A stretch of DNA of 64,000 nt from Muscardinus avellanarius (GCA_963383645.1 OY726569.1:80506211-80570210); one strand, 5' to 3'; shown: positions 21,673 through 33,362, counted from the first letter of the stretch. Notes: generated from the sequence alone by a model not told the origin. A program made the numbers and translations.

Positions 21673-22254
21673 AAAAAAAAATGATCAACTCTCATGTCAA
21701 CTGAAGGGTCCATCACAGAAAGCAGACGTGGCTGCTCAGGTCAGGGCTCCAGGCCATTAGATTTTCATTTCTTCTCAGATGGCTTAAGGGGACAGGTGCC
21801 TTCATTCTAGTCAGAGAAACTGAGAAAGGCCCTGATGCATCCTGTCCACACCTGCAAAGCCATCCCCATCAGTGCCCTCTCTCACGGTGGCCAGTGGCCG
21901 TGCAGGAGGCACCGTGCTAGGCTCTGTCTAGAACTCCCAGAGAGCTCCATCCTGGAGAGGCCCCTCCCCTGCCCCTGCTTCTGGGGAGCCCTGTGCCAGG
22001 AGGTACCAGGCTTGAGGCAGGTCCTTCCTCCTCCCTTCCTCCCTCCCCCTGGTGACACCCAGCCAGCCGAGCAGCCAGCCTCGGGCCCTACTGCCTTCCC
22101 CAGGGACAGCAGGGTGTATGTGACATTGGAACTCCTGCGGAGGCTCCGGCTTTGGCAAGGTTGATTGGGACCTGCATGTCAGCCCGGGCCACCTCCTCAC
22201 CGCCGTAACTCTGCACCAAATAACAAGACCACAGGAATCTGCTAGCGCAGGCCT

Positions 22255-22520
22255 GGGGAACACTCTCCATTACTCTCTTTTATTCACTCGGGAGATTTAT
22301 GTGGCCTATCTCCCTTCCCTTTGTCCACCTGCAAGGGCCTATAAGTCATGTCCCCGGGCTGACAGGTCACAGGGCCTGTGCTGCTGCTCTGTCAGAGTGA
22401 GTGATGCCGGGGGGTGATTAAAAGAGAGGAAGGGTGAGGGGTCAGCGGCAGACGGCATGATGGGAATTTGGAATGTAATTATCACTCCCGTGACATACTG
22501 CTGGGTTGTTCTCCCCCTTC
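22255..22520. promoter_or_regulatory. Candidate conserved non-coding element C
   Basis: Repeat-free stretch with GGGTGATTAAAAG, GGAATGTAATTATCAC, AATAGATATAC and ATTTATGTGG. Flanks are GC-rich and less structured. Homeodomain-type TAATTA and GATA-like words support an enhancer reading, inferred only. Confidence 0.4.
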
Positions 22521-22529
22521 TCATAATAG

Positions 22530-24010
22530 ATATACACACTTGGGTGCAACTCAGAGAGGGGAGGGGCAGGAATCTTAGAGGGGCTGGAAGGACCTGTGGA
22601 GAGGGACTACATGGCCTGGGTCTCCCAAGTGAGCTTGGAGCACCCCAGGTGCCGGGCAGCCTCTGAGGCCTACTCTCCACCCCGAGCTGTCCCCAAGCCT
22701 GGACACAAAGCCTGGGATGGAGGAAGCACTAGTCGCTGCTGTTCTCATTGTCCTTAGCGCCAAAGAGATCTATCAGGAGGTGGCTGCCAGGGAAGTGGGG
22801 TACACGCGGCCCCAGGTGACTCACCCCTCTCTAGATTTATTCTCCGATGCAGTTGCCTCCACCTTGATCCTGGACTGGTGGCCAAAGTGACATCGTGCAA
22901 GTTCCAGGCCTGGAACTGAAGAGGCCTTGGAGGGCTGAGCCACTGTGTGAAGAAGTCCAGGTCATCTTGCCAGGGAAGTCCCGAGGAGAGGAGGCCATGG
23001 AGGAGGAATACTGTGAGGACAGGGACAGAAGTCCCAGGGCACCAGCCTTCCTGGCTGAGGGGTCAGGCAAGGCGGGGAGGCTGTTCTGGATCTCCTCACC
23101 CAGACTGCAGACAGTCTGAGCCCAGTCAAACCACACGGGGCAGGGATGAGCCACCCAGCTCAGCCCTGCCCTGCCCACCCATAGAACCATACGTAGCAAC
23201 ATGTGGTTGCTTTAAATTGTGTCATTTGGGGGATGGTTTGTTATGCAAGTATTGACTCTCCTGTCTGGGGTCCCTGGAGCCACCTCTCCTCTGCTCTTTG
23301 GTTTCTGGTAGGGATCAGGCTTGAGAACGCATGCACCATACCAAACAGAATTTCTACCCAGAGGTGTACCAAGGGTATGATGGGAAATGGCCCACCCTGG
23401 GTGTGGGCATTTAGAACCTAGACCAACAGCACTACTCAGGGAGGGGCATTTTTATCCCTGGTATGGTCTAGAATGACTAACACATGGTGATAATGAAAAG
23501 CAGACTGATTTAGTTTGTCTCATTGTTCCTAAATTCTTTAAAACACTGTACCTCATGTTTGTACCTGAGGCAGATTGTACCCATCATTGAAATACCACTG
23601 TTCCTGCTTCTCTCATGGTGATAAGAGATTTGAGCAGAGACAATTGGGAAGAAGTCAGATCTGCAAATAGCACAGGAAAGAAAGGACAGGGAGATTTTGG
23701 GGGCCTCTGGGATATGCAGGTTACTGCTTTTAATATTCCTGAATTTTGACAAAGGAAGGAGAGGGGTCTTCAGGACAGGGGGTTTGTGAGTTCACAGGTG
23801 AAGAAACAGGTGGAACTGGGGTGTGGACACAAAGCTTTTGGAATCTGTACTCCAGGACTAGTGAGGCTGGAGGGAAGTGGTCCCTGGTCTAAAAGGCCGG
23901 GGCACCCTAGGTAAAAATGGGGTGGAGTCTGAAAAAGTTATGGTGACCTCTTTCTAAATGCTTTCCTGGGAGAGGCAGCTGAGAGTTTTACCAAACTTTC
24001 CACAGCTACC
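22530..24010. other. Single-copy DNA, nothing recognised
   Basis: About 1.5 kb with no identifiable repeat; short frames lack gene signals. Confidence 0.4.
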
Positions 24011-24079
24011 CCAGGATGTGAAATCTGGTTCTTTCCATCCCCTTCACAACATCAGGATATAGTTCTGTGGTTACATGGG

Positions 24080-24200
24080 TCTGTAAAAACTGGATTAAAA
24101 TCCTATGTATCCACAATGGCCATGTAACCTTGGGCAAATATCTCAATCTCTCTTTGCTCCAGTTTCTTTATCTGTTAAATGGGGTGCCAACAGTATTCAC
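24080..24200 (+). mobile_element. MIR SINE
   Basis: GTAACCTTGGGCAAATATCT then CAGTTTCTTTATCTGTTAAA. Confidence 0.75.
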
Positions 24201-24249
24201 CAAATTAGAACTAATCTGAGACTCAAAATGAGTCAATGTAATAAAGAAT

Positions 24250-24460
24250 GTAGCCAGGCATGGTGGTGCACACTTGTAATCCCAGCGTTTGGGAGACTGC
24301 CACAGCAGGATTGCGGTTCACAGACAGCTTCAGCTACTTAGAGAGGCCCTTTGCAACTCAGTGAGACCCTGTTTCAAAATAAAAAATAAAAGAGGACTTG
24401 GGGTGTAGCTCAAAGGTAGAATGTCCCTGGGTCCAATATCCAGTACCACATACACAAAAA
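24250..24460 (+). mobile_element. B1-dID SINE
   Basis: Complete; right half GGGGTGTAGCTCAAAGG, tail ACCACATACACAAAAAAA. Confidence 0.93.
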
Positions 24461-24679
24461 AATTAGGTAGAGAACCCAAGATTTAGGATGATTTAATGAC
24501 TTAGGGTCACATGACTAGAGAATAATAGGACCAAGGTTCAAACCCACATATACCTGCCTCCCAGACAGGTGCACTCAGAACATGTCAGCTTTTGTAATTT
24601 CATTCAGTTTTCCCAAATAAACTCCAGGGTTCCTCCACCTTTCATCTACTTTTCTTCCAAGAAGTTATACTAGGTACCT

Positions 24680-25107
24680 TTTGGTTATAAGTCATCACGT
24701 GGTGGGGAAAACATAGAAAAATGAATGGAGGTACCATTTTCCAACCACCAGATAAATAAAAATTTAAAAGAATGTGGCATCAAGAATTGTGGAGAGTACA
24801 GGGAAACGGGTACTTTCAAATGCTGCTGGTGGAAGTATAAATTGTAAGTCCTCTTAGAAGGAACAGTTCGGAAGGCCAACTAAAGTTTAAATTGTGCATT
24901 TCCTGTGATCCAACAATGCCATTTCTGAGCTGGGCATGGTGACACACACTTGTAATCCCACCACTTGGGAAGCTGAGACAGGAGGATTACACAGGTTTGA
25001 GGCCAGCCTCAGCTACTTAGTGAGACCCTGTTTCCAAATAAAGTATAAAAAATAGGTCTGGGAGTAAAGCCCAGAGGTAGAAAAGCCCCTGGGTTCCACT
25101 ACCAGTA

Positions 25108-25160
<53 letters not shown>

Positions 25161-25390
25161 GTCATTTCTTGGTGTCCATCTCAGAGAAACATATGCATAT
25201 GTGCACACAGAGACATGGACATCAATGTCCACTTGTGATGGTGATGAACAGGAAAAAACCTGCATGTCCAATGAGAAGGGATGGCTACCCAAAGTACTGA
25301 GCCACAGTCTGTGCCACTCTGAGCACCACGCGATGGGGAGGAGAATGCAGTAACTCTACAGGTGCTCATGTGACAAGACTCTTAGAATGT
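24680..25390 (+). mobile_element. Old L1 3'-end fragment, opened by a SINE
   Basis: 24,680-24,928 (CTGCTGGTGGAAGTATAAAT, GATCCAACAATGCCATTTCT) and 25,159-25,390 (CATCAATGTCCACTTGTG, CCTGCATGTCCAATGAGAAG) read in L1 3'-end order. The bracketing CAATGCCATTTCT / CAATGTCATTTCT is the TSD of the inserted SINE. Confidence 0.75.
24929..25158 (+). mobile_element. B1-dID SINE with (CA)n
   Basis: Variant copy (CTGGGAGTAAAGCCCAGAGG) ending CCAGTACTACACACAC; (CA)n 25,112-25,158. Confidence 0.93.
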
Positions 25391-25394
25391 AGTG

Positions 25395-25505
25395 TTCGTT
25401 TACTCATGCAACCAACAAGCATCTACTGAGCACCAACTATGTGCCAGGCACTGTTCTAGGTCTGGCGGACATAGCTTTGAGAGAGACAGACATGTAAAAA
25501 TAAAG
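25395..25505 (-). mobile_element. MIR/L2-type fragment
   Basis: CATCTACTGAGCACCAACTA followed by TGTGCCAGGCACTGTTCTAG, common to L2/MIR 3' regions. Confidence 0.6.
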
Positions 25506-25534
25506 CCACACCACACAACAATAATTATATCCCC

Positions 25535-25790
25535 CCAATAAGCAATAGACATTTATTTTTCACAGTCTCTGAGGCTGGGAAGTCCAAGATCAAGGCTCTG
25601 GTGAGCGTGGTCTCTGCTTCCAAGATGGCGCCTTGTTGCTGTGTCCTCACATGGTAGATGGACACAGTGTCTTTTGTAAGAGGACATATGTATGTATGCA
25701 GGTTCACAGAAAAAGAACTGGATGGACATTTGCATATCAAATTGCTGCCAGTGAGAAGCTCTGGGGAAGAGACCAAGACTTGAGGTTGGT
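25535..25790 (-). mobile_element. MaLR LTR fragment
   Basis: GGCTGGGAAGTCCAAGATCA, CTGTGTCCTCACATGGTAG and AAGAGGACATATG are reversed MaLR words; the 5' third is missing. Confidence 0.75.
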
Positions 25791-25939
25791 CATACATTAT
25801 TGATGTTTCATTATTTTTTATAATAAGAATTGTTTTTGTATTATTTTTATGACTAGGTGTTAAATCGGGAAAAAGATCAATCAGGGAGTATGGCTTTCTA
25901 TGGGGTAGACCTTGAAATTCGACAAATGTGATGTCAGTC

Positions 25940-26295
25940 TACTCAAGCTAGCATTACAAAATGCTGCAGGTGGGGTGGCTTACACAGTTGACGTTTTACA
26001 CAATTTGAGAGGCTGGGTGGTCCAAGACCAAGGTCCTGGCAGATTCAGTTCCTGATAAGGACTTTCTTTCTGGTTTGCAAGTGACTGTCTTCTTTCTGTG
26101 ACCTAACATGACAAAAGAAAGTGAGAGCTTTGGTTTTCCTCTTTGTATAAGGACATTAATCTCCCCTTAGGGGCCCCATCCATTGATTTCACCTCAACCT
26201 AATTACCTCAAAATGCCCCACCACTACATTCTATCATTTTGGGCTTTAGGGTTTCAATATATGAATTGGTGAGGAATGCAAACATTTCACCAGAC
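25940..26295 (-). mobile_element. MaLR LTR
   Basis: Near full length: GGTGGCTTACACAGTTG, GTCCAAGACCAAGGTCCTGG, ATAAGGACATTAATCTCCCC, ACCTAATTACCTC and TTTCAATATATGAATTGG. Confidence 0.8.
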
Positions 26296-26299
26296 TTAG

Positions 26300-26345
26300 A
26301 ATCCCAGCCATTTACTGTGTGACTCTGGCAAATTACTCTTTCTCT
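26300..26345 (+). mobile_element. MIR core fragment
   Basis: CATTTACTGTGTGACTCTGG. Confidence 0.6.
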
Positions 26346-26349
26346 ATTT

Positions 26350-26690
26350 TTTTTCTTTTTTACTTATGTTTAATATACTGTTATTGGTGCATAATAGTCT
26401 TACATCATAATGTAAATCATGTTGACAGTGAAGCGCATGCATACAGCACTCGATGGGCTTTTCCCAGCTCCCTCCTCATCCCTCCTTCCCCATATAGAGT
26501 GTTGAGATGGACACTGGTATTCTCATACAAAGCCAGTGGTAGTGATTCCTTCATTGATCCTCACTCTTTTCCCTCCCCTTCACCTAGACCATCTCCCTGG
26601 CTCCACTGAGGTTTCTCCTCCATTATCTGGAGTCCCTCTTTATCCCAATTACTCCCTACCTTCCCCATAGCAGAGAAAATATATGACCCT
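26350..26690. mobile_element. Probable rearranged L1-associated segment
   Basis: AT-rich then pyrimidine-rich text (TTGGTGCATAATAGTCTTAC, CTCCCTCCTCATCCCTCC) adjoining the L1 ORF2 remnant. It recalls L1-linked segments of rodent genomes, perhaps inverted. Identity uncertain. Confidence 0.4.
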
Positions 26691-26990
26691 TCACTTTCTG
26701 TGCCTGGCTAAAGGGAAAGCCTACAGAATGGCAGAAGATCTTTGCCAGCTATCTCTATGTCAGAGGACTAATATCTAGAACATAAAAGGAACTTAAAAGA
26801 CTTCACTAACAAAAAAAAATGTCCCAGTTAGGAAATGGGCAATTGAAATACATAGGCACTTCACAAGAGAAGAGATCCAAATGGCCAATAAATACATGAA
26901 AAAATGTTCAACATCATTAGCAGTCAGGGAGATGCAAATCAAAAGCACACTGAGATTCCATCAAACTCTTTTGAACCAGCTATTATAACG
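26690..26990 (+). mobile_element. L1 ORF2 3' remnant
   Basis: Text such as GAAAGCCTACAGAATGGCAG, CTAATATCTAGAACATAAA, CATGAAAAAATGTTCAACAT and GGGAGATGCAAATCAAAAGC is the last part of L1 ORF2, diverged and without an intact frame. Confidence 0.85.
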
Positions 26991-26999
26991 AGGCTCACA

Positions 27000-28095
27000 G
27001 GATTGAACTGTACTTCACAGGATTCTGGTGAGTTCTAGAAGGATCATCCATGTGAGTCTCATTTTCCTGGTCAACCCCACTCTGTTTCCCTGGTGGACCC
27101 CATCTCCCTCTAATCCATCCCTAACTTCCCTTACCTCCCACACATGACTTTCTGTCCTGGGGCCTCTGTTTGCAACTAGGAGAAACATGGTGTGTGCCAA
27201 GGAGTCTAGACAGAGCCATCAGGGACACCTGGGTTGATTGACTTGTTGCAACATGGCAGAGTGCAAGCCACAGGGAACTGAGGGGAGCTCAGAAAGACGG
27301 CACTCGAAAGGCATTTCTCTAGGATGTATGCTAGGAGATGTGGGGAGTGCTCAAGGAAGCGGGGCTTTGCTCTTGGTTGGACACTGCAAGGAAGCAGGCA
27401 ATTCTATGACTGGCAGCCTAATGAGGCTTATCTAGCAGAAGACAAAAATAGAGTGAGGTAAAACCCTCCTTGGTGGTAGAGCACTGGAAAAGCAGGGATC
27501 TGCCAATGCAGACAGGTCTGAAGTCAGAATGGGAACGTCCAGGAGGTGAGCTGGAAGCAGAATGTGCTACGGAGAAGGCAGGAATCGGAGGGCAGCTCTT
27601 CTTCCAAGGACTCACCGCCTTCCCCAGCCTTCAGTCTCTGTCAGGTCCTCCATGGCTCGGTAGCTTTGCTTGTGTCCTATCTAGGCCACTGGATGAGATT
27701 TCTACTCCTAATGTCCCCGTGGTGGTGAGGGGCCACCATAGACACTTTGGAGCCTTTGAACTACTATCCATCTTGATCTGAGTGGGAGCTATCGGAGAAT
27801 ATTATACAATGTACAGTATATGGAGAAACTGAATCTGGCTCACACCGGCTCACAAGAGCCGGCCGTGGGCATTACTTTCTGAATCTTCATTCAGTGATGT
27901 GGTATTGGTACCTGGAAATCAGCTACGGTGGGAGTATTTACACCATGGAAGTGGGCAAAAGTTACATTCAGAGCTTCTCCCCCTGAAGGGCCAGTTGAAC
28001 ATTTACCGACACACTGCTAGGTATATACATACATAATTATTAAACTGTGTACCAGTATTTGTGCTTTCCATGCATTTTGCACTACAAGAGAAAGA
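27000..28095. other. Single-copy DNA, nothing recognised
   Basis: No repeat identified between the L1 remnant and the SINE at 28.1 kb; short frames lack gene signals. Confidence 0.35.
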
Positions 28096-28099
28096 GCTG

Positions 28100-28276
28100 G
28101 AAGTGGGGTGTGGTGGTGCATACCTGTGATCCCAGGACTTAAGAGGCTGAGACAGGAGGACCATAGGTTCAAGGACAGCCTTGGCAATGTAGCAAGACCC
28201 TGTTTCAAATAAAAAAAATAAAGAGTTGGGGGTGTAGCTCAGAGGTAGGATGCCCTCCCTGGGTTTAGTCCCTAGG

Positions 28277-28319
<43 letters not shown>
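28100..28319 (+). mobile_element. B1-dID SINE with (CA)n
   Basis: SINE to 28,276 then (CA)n 28,277-28,319. Confidence 0.93.
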
Positions 28320-28321
<2 letters not shown>

Positions 28322-28372
28322 GGAACTTCCAGATGCACATTCTATGATTAGCACCTAGTACTATTCATTGTC

Positions 28373-28443
28373 AAGGGCTGGGGCTGGGGCTCAGTGGCAG
28401 AGCCGAGCTTAGCACACTTAGGCCCTGTTTGATCCTCTGCCTC
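28373..28443 (+). mobile_element. ID-type monomer (tRNA-derived)
   Basis: GGCTGGGGCTCAGTGGCAGA and TTAGGCCCTGTTTGATCC keep the longer ID central segment lacking in the fused dID halves, so this is a free ID copy. Confidence 0.8.
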
Positions 28444-28444
28444 T

Positions 28445-28995
28445 TCCCCTAAGTCCTGTGATGGCAAAGAGCCTCATCTGCCTTATTCACTGCCCAGCAA
28501 TTAGTGGCTACATGATAAGGAGAATTTCCATGACGTTTATGAAGCTTGTGACCATCCATGACCTGTCTGGGTCTATGCTGCCGAGAGCCTGGGGTATCCA
28601 CCTTTGGTGCCTCTGTACCCTAAAACTGTAAGGTAGCAGAGCTTCTCAGCCCCTCTACCAAGCCTCATTTGGAAACTTAGGCTCCTTTTTCAGTCCTCTT
28701 CCTCTCCGCACAGGTAGAATTGCCTTAGCTCTGCTGCATAAAGGCTGGGGCCGTGTTGGTTTCCCAGCAGGACTAGAGTTTGCTTAAGAAAGACCTTGTT
28801 TTATTCATCTCTGCTTATTCAGTAATACTTTTCCACCAGACCCTATGCCATGCTTGTTGCTCTTTGCCTGAAATATGTGTCTCCTGAGACCCAACACAGA
28901 GGCCTTCCCCTCCCTGTGCACAACCTTCTAGGTTTTTCTGGGTCCTCTAGGTGGAAGGGAAGAAATTTGTTTGGGTCTAATCCAGATCTCCTTCA
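28445..28995. other. Single-copy DNA, nothing recognised
   Basis: No repeat or gene signal recognised. Confidence 0.35.
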
Positions 28996-28998
28996 AGA

Positions 28999-29011
28999 AG
29001 GTGTGTGTGGG

Positions 29012-29102
<91 letters not shown>

Positions 29103-29308
29103 GGAACTGAACACGGGAATGTTCTACCTCTGAGCTACACCCCAAGCCCTATTTTATTTCTTACTTTGAAATATAGTCTTCCTAAGTTGCTGAGGGCCTC
29201 ACTAAATTGCCGAGGTTGTCCTTGAGCCAGCAATTTTCCTGTCTCAATCTCCCAGTACTACTTAGTACTTGTACACCTGGTACAGGTGTGTACAAGCACA
29301 CCTAGCTT
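28999..29308 (-). mobile_element. (TG)n(GA)n plus rearranged B1-dID SINE
   Basis: TG 28,999-29,058, GA 29,058-29,098, then SINE from TTAGGAACTGAACACGGG. The B1 end is disturbed by short repeats of ACTTAGTACTTG and ACACCTGGTACAGG. Confidence 0.88.
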
Positions 29309-29325
29309 ACAAGTGGCTTGGCTTT

Positions 29326-29481
29326 GCTTTCCTTTTTTGGTACTGGGTATTGAACCCAGGGGTGCTCTACCTCTGAGCTATACCCCAAGCTACATCCCTT
29401 TTAGTTTTGAAACCGCGTCTCACTAAGTTACTGTGCAATGGTCTCGAACCTGCAATCCCCCTGCCTCAGCCTCCCAAGGGA
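29326..29481 (-). mobile_element. Truncated B1-dID SINE
   Basis: Starts TTTTTTGGTACTGGGTATTG, ends GCCTCCCAAGGGAG without the last B1 bases. Confidence 0.9.
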
Positions 29482-30019
29482 GTGTTTTTCTCTTTGGAAG
29501 GGAGGCGCCTGGGGGGGGGCTAGGATGTTCTATATCTTGATCTGGTGACGCCATGGGGGTGGTTGTATATGTACGCTGTCTCTAAGCTGCACACCTAAGA
29601 ACTAGGCAGTGAAATGAAAAAGTAAAAGAAACAAAATGAAGTTCTTCCCCTGCATATCCCTCTAGCTCCTGCAAAATAAAAAAATAAAAAAATTCTATTC
29701 AGGGTCAAGCAGAAACTGAGGCCACTCTGAGCCTGCACCCCTGGGGAAGAGAGGGAAGACACAGGCTATGGAGAAAGGAAAATCTTCTAAGCTTTCTGGG
29801 GAAGATAAGGGCGCTTGCTTGGTCTTTGAGGCAGAGGGAGGCTCAGGCTGAAGGAGGTGTTGGGCGTTGAGGAAGAACTTGGAAATTCTGAGTGTGGGAA
29901 GGAGTCTGGCAGGGGCAAAACAACCCGCCAGTCAGCCAGGAGGTGGGTGGGAGCCGGAGCTCAGGCCGCAGCACTGGGAGGAGGGGCAGGGAAGACAGCG
30001 TGACTGCGTCTGATCTACA

Positions 30020-30285
30020 GTGACGAGTACCAATGTTAACTGTCACCTCTCATCTCCAAACTAAATCACACCTGGAATTGGAGGCACCGTGGAGCTGATA
30101 GAGTCAGCCTCGCAGAGGCGACAAGTCAATCAGCGAGGAAGATGCTTGGAGACACCGCGCCATGAAGCCGCGCCTTCATTCATTCTGGGATTTACACTTG
30201 TCAGGCCACCCTCTGGGGGTGGGCAGGAGGAGGGGTGCGCAGCCGGTCTCACTGCAGCTCCTCTTAAAATGGAGTGACTGGCGGC
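30020..30285. promoter_or_regulatory. Candidate conserved non-coding element D
   Basis: TGTTAACTGTCACC (HNF1/MEIS-like), CTAAATCACACC, CAAGTCAATCAGCG (PBX-like TCAATCA) and GGGATTTACAC within repeat-free DNA bearing CpGs. No favoured reading frame. Confidence 0.4.
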
Positions 30286-30606
30286 TTCTCCCCGGGGCCT
30301 GCAGGCTGGCCCACCTGCTCCGGCTGCCCCTCCACGTCTGGGAGTCCTTCCCGGGGAGAAGCCGGCTGCGGCCTCAAGGCATGGGGAGGGGGCCAGCATC
30401 GGGCAGATGGAAGATGGGTGGTCTCAGCAGGAGTACTGGCTGCCCAAACAGCCCTTGCCATGCTGGGAGCAGGCAAGAGCAGAAAGAACTCTGTGCGGGC
30501 AGCAGACAATGGGCAGGGAAGATAGCAGTGAGGCATCCTGAAGGAGAACTATGGCTACGTTGTCAGGCATCTTGAAAGGGGCGAATACAAGCACTGAAAA
30601 CTTATC

Positions 30607-30796
30607 AGAGCCGGCATGGTGGCACACACCTGTGATCCCAGTACTTGAGAGCCCAGACAGGAGGATCACGGGTTTAAGGCCAGCCTCAGCAACTTTGTGA
30701 GACTCTCAGAAATTTAACGAGACTGTGTTTCAAAATAAAAAATTTAAAGGGCTGGTATAGCTCAGAGGTAGCAAGGCCTTGGGTTCAAAACACAAA
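30607..30796 (+). mobile_element. B1-dID SINE
   Basis: Diverged: short ID half (GGGCTGGTATAGCTCAGAGG...GGGTTCAAAACAC). Confidence 0.9.
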
Positions 30797-31080
30797 AAAG
30801 AACAAACAAAACAAAACGAAGAGCAGGTCTCTGGTTGTTATCTACTACTGTCTTAGATTAGTGAATGAACCTACAGCCCTCCCACTCTCCATCACCGACT
30901 GTGAGTCACGATCCTCAGCACAGTCAACTATGAAAGTGCTTTTCACCTATAAATATAACTCCTCTAAAGTGTCTTAGCAAGGAAAATGCCCAGAGATATA
31001 AATTCCAGACAGAGAAAAAAAATTTAAGATTCCATTGCCGTTTGAACATCTATTTTATTTTTGTCACCGTGAAAGTAATA

Positions 31081-31414
31081 AAACTTCATTACAAGCTGGA
31101 TGAGGTGGAACTTGCCTGTAATCCCAGTATTTGGGAGGCCGAGACAGGAAGATCACAGGTTCAAGGACAGCCTCATTAAGTAGTGAGACTCTCATCAACC
31201 TCACAAGACTTTGTTTCAAAATAAAAATAATAAAATGGGCTGGGGGTATAGCTCGGAGGTAGAATGCCCCTGGGTTCAACCCCCAGTACCACCAAAAATA
31301 AGCAAATAAATAAATAAATAAATAGGGCTTGGGGCTTATCTCAGAAGTAGAATGCCTCTCAATTCAAACCCTCTGTACCACAAACACAAAAAACAAACAG
31401 AAACTTCATTACAA
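31081..31414 (+). mobile_element. Three-part B1-dID-ID SINE with one 14-bp TSD
   Basis: B1-dID at 31,095-31,295, an (AAAT)n linker, and an extra ID half at 31,323-31,385 share one pair of flanks, AAACTTCATTACAA at 31081-31094 and 31401-31414. The whole 306-base block therefore appears to have inserted together. Confidence 0.88.
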
Positions 31415-31689
31415 AAAATTTGGAAGAACAGAGAGGGAAAAAATTACCTACACATAAAATTAGCATTGGGATGTGTTTCCATCTAGTCTTTTTTCCTCTG
31501 TCTCTTTAACATTCATTCTCAAAAGCCCTTAGCCCAGGGCACGTTCTATGTCAATGATCGTGGAGTTAGGGCAGAAGCTTTATTTTCTCCTCTGACTCCC
31601 ATTCAGACTGGCCCCTGAGGACGAGGCTTCATTCTGTCTGGTGCCTGGGTACAGAAATGGTGATATAGGCATTCGGCAGGCTGATCTCT

Positions 31690-31880
31690 TAATCCAGATC
31701 GGTGTAGTCATTTGAAACTGAAAGCAGCTTCTTTTTATGTTGCCTGCTTCTCGGCATTAGCTTCTCTTTGATGTAATTTTTGCTTCCGATGCTCTCTCCC
31801 TTCATGGGTTAGATTAGTGTGAAATTGGCCTGGCTCCTCTGGAGACTGGAGTGTTAAGCTTCAAATATTTGGTCCTTATT
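31690..31880. promoter_or_regulatory. Candidate conserved non-coding element E
   Basis: Repeat-free AT/GC-mixed stretch with TTTGATGTAATTTTTGC, GGCATTAGC and GGGTTAGATTAGTG, ending just before a (TG)n tract at 31,930. Enhancer-like texture; moderate to low confidence. Confidence 0.35.
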
Positions 31881-31927
31881 GGAAATCCTTAGCCCACATC
31901 AGGGGAGAAAGTGGCTGTGTTACTTCG

Positions 31928-31929
<2 letters not shown>

Positions 31930-31968
<39 letters not shown>
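31930..31968. repeat. (TG)n microsatellite
   Basis: About 19 units, single-copy flanks. Confidence 0.95.
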
Positions 31969-31969
<1 letters not shown>

Positions 31970-32111
31970 CTGTATGAGCATGTGTGTAGGAGAGAAGTGT
32001 ATGCTGCCAAGAGGAAAGTTGACACTTTTCCATCTACTGACTGCTAAACATCTGCTTGTCTTAATTTTGGACAGAAGTGGTAGGAATGGGTTTTAGGAAA
32101 CTTGAAAACAC

Positions 32112-32364
32112 CATAAGGGAAGAATGTAGGATTAGCTTGAGGACCTCTGGCTGGAGCTGTCCAAAGGTCTTAGTGCTGAAGGGAAAGAATAAAAGTGACA
32201 AGTATTCTGGGAAATGGCAGTGCAGTTACATACCTTTCATAAGGGCAGAATGCCAGGTCAGCTGGCTGGAACTATGGCTGGAGCTGTCCAAAAGTCTTGG
32301 TGCTGAAAGAAAAGAAGAAAAGTGGCACGTATGTGGGGAACTAGAAGGGCAGTTGCATACCTCT
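32112..32364 (+). repeat. Tandem duplication, about 126-bp unit, two copies
   Basis: Unit 1 starts CATAAGGGAAGAATGTAGG (32112), unit 2 CATAAGGGCAGAATGCCAGG (32238). Shared words recur at 126-127 bases: GGCTGGAGCTGTCCAAA, TTGGTGCTGAA/TTAGTGCTGAA, GCAGTTACATACC/GCAGTTGCATACC. Clearly diverged, so old. Confidence 0.88.
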
Positions 32365-32629
32365 GCCTATGCCAGGGTTCTGTCCGCTCCAGGGAGCATG
32401 CCACCTGGCTCAGATGCAACCTTGACATGCATGTAAAACACTTACCAATGTTCTGAAAAGGACTGGCAGGGTGGGTCCCTTCAACAGTCCTGCCTTTTTT
32501 TGCCACCTCCCATGTGACAAAGAATGGTGACTCGCAATCCGATTAGGCAGCTGGAGGGAGGTATACAACTGCAGGGGCAGACTCACCTGAGCCCTGGACC
32601 AGAAGAGCGTGCCTCCACTTTTTGTGTGT

Positions 32630-32797
32630 GCATGGTACTGGGGATTGAAATATCAATCTACTCCCTCAGTCCCTGTTTATTTGGACACAGGGTCTTGCTG
32701 AGGGCCTAAGTTGTTGGGGCTGGCCTTGAACCTGCAATCCTTCTGTCTCCGCCTCCCAAGTACTGAGATTACAGGAATATACCACCATGACCAGCAA
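32630..32797 (-). mobile_element. B1-dID SINE, ID half damaged
   Basis: GGTACTGGGGATTGAAATAT then a gap, then normal B1 to ACCACCATGACCAGC. Confidence 0.88.
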
Positions 32798-32984
32798 GTC
32801 TCCTCTAGGGCAGAAGTGGGGAGTCTCTTGCAGTCAGTAATTCAGAAGAGTCCAGAAGGGAGGATGCTCCAGGTGTGATGAACTCATTCCCTCAGGAACG
32901 TACCGCAGTCTGCCCCAGAATTCACATTGCTGAGGATATCAGTGGAGAAAAGCAGTTAAGCTCCAAATATCTCAAGTTGGTTAG

Positions 32985-33362
32985 TAGCCACTACCTCTGA
33001 GCTACATCCCCAACCCATTTTATTTCATTTTATTTTCTATTTTGAAACACAGTCTTTCTAAGTTGCTGAGACAGGCCTTGAACCTGCGACCCTCCTGTCT
33101 CAGCCTCCCCAGAACTGGGATTACAGGCCTGGCCAGCACTCCCGGCTTGCCTCTGATTTGCTTGCTTGCTTGCCCTTCTAGGGATTTCATCCAGGGTGCT
33201 CTCCACCGAGCTACATACAAAAGCCAGGTCTTTTTTCTATTTCTTATTTTGAGACAGGGTATCACTAAGTTGCCCAGGCAAGTCTAAAACTTGGGGTCCT
33301 CTGCTCAGCCTCCTCAGTGGCTGTGATTAAAGTTGTGTGTGAACCCCTGCTCCTGGCTATGG
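32985..33362 (-). mobile_element. Two B1-dID SINE remnants
   Basis: 32,985-33,156 and 33,165-33,362 (CCTTCTAGGGATTTCATCC ... GTGAACCCCTGCTCCTGGC), both diverged. Confidence 0.82.

Noticed and set aside
26690..26990. Functional reverse transcriptase or L1
   Set aside because: Only the last part of ORF2 remains, without an intact frame.
28373..28443. tRNA gene (A- and B-box-like sequence)
   Set aside because: Matches an ID-type SINE derived from tRNA; it cannot fold as an intact tRNA and has many relatives in the window.
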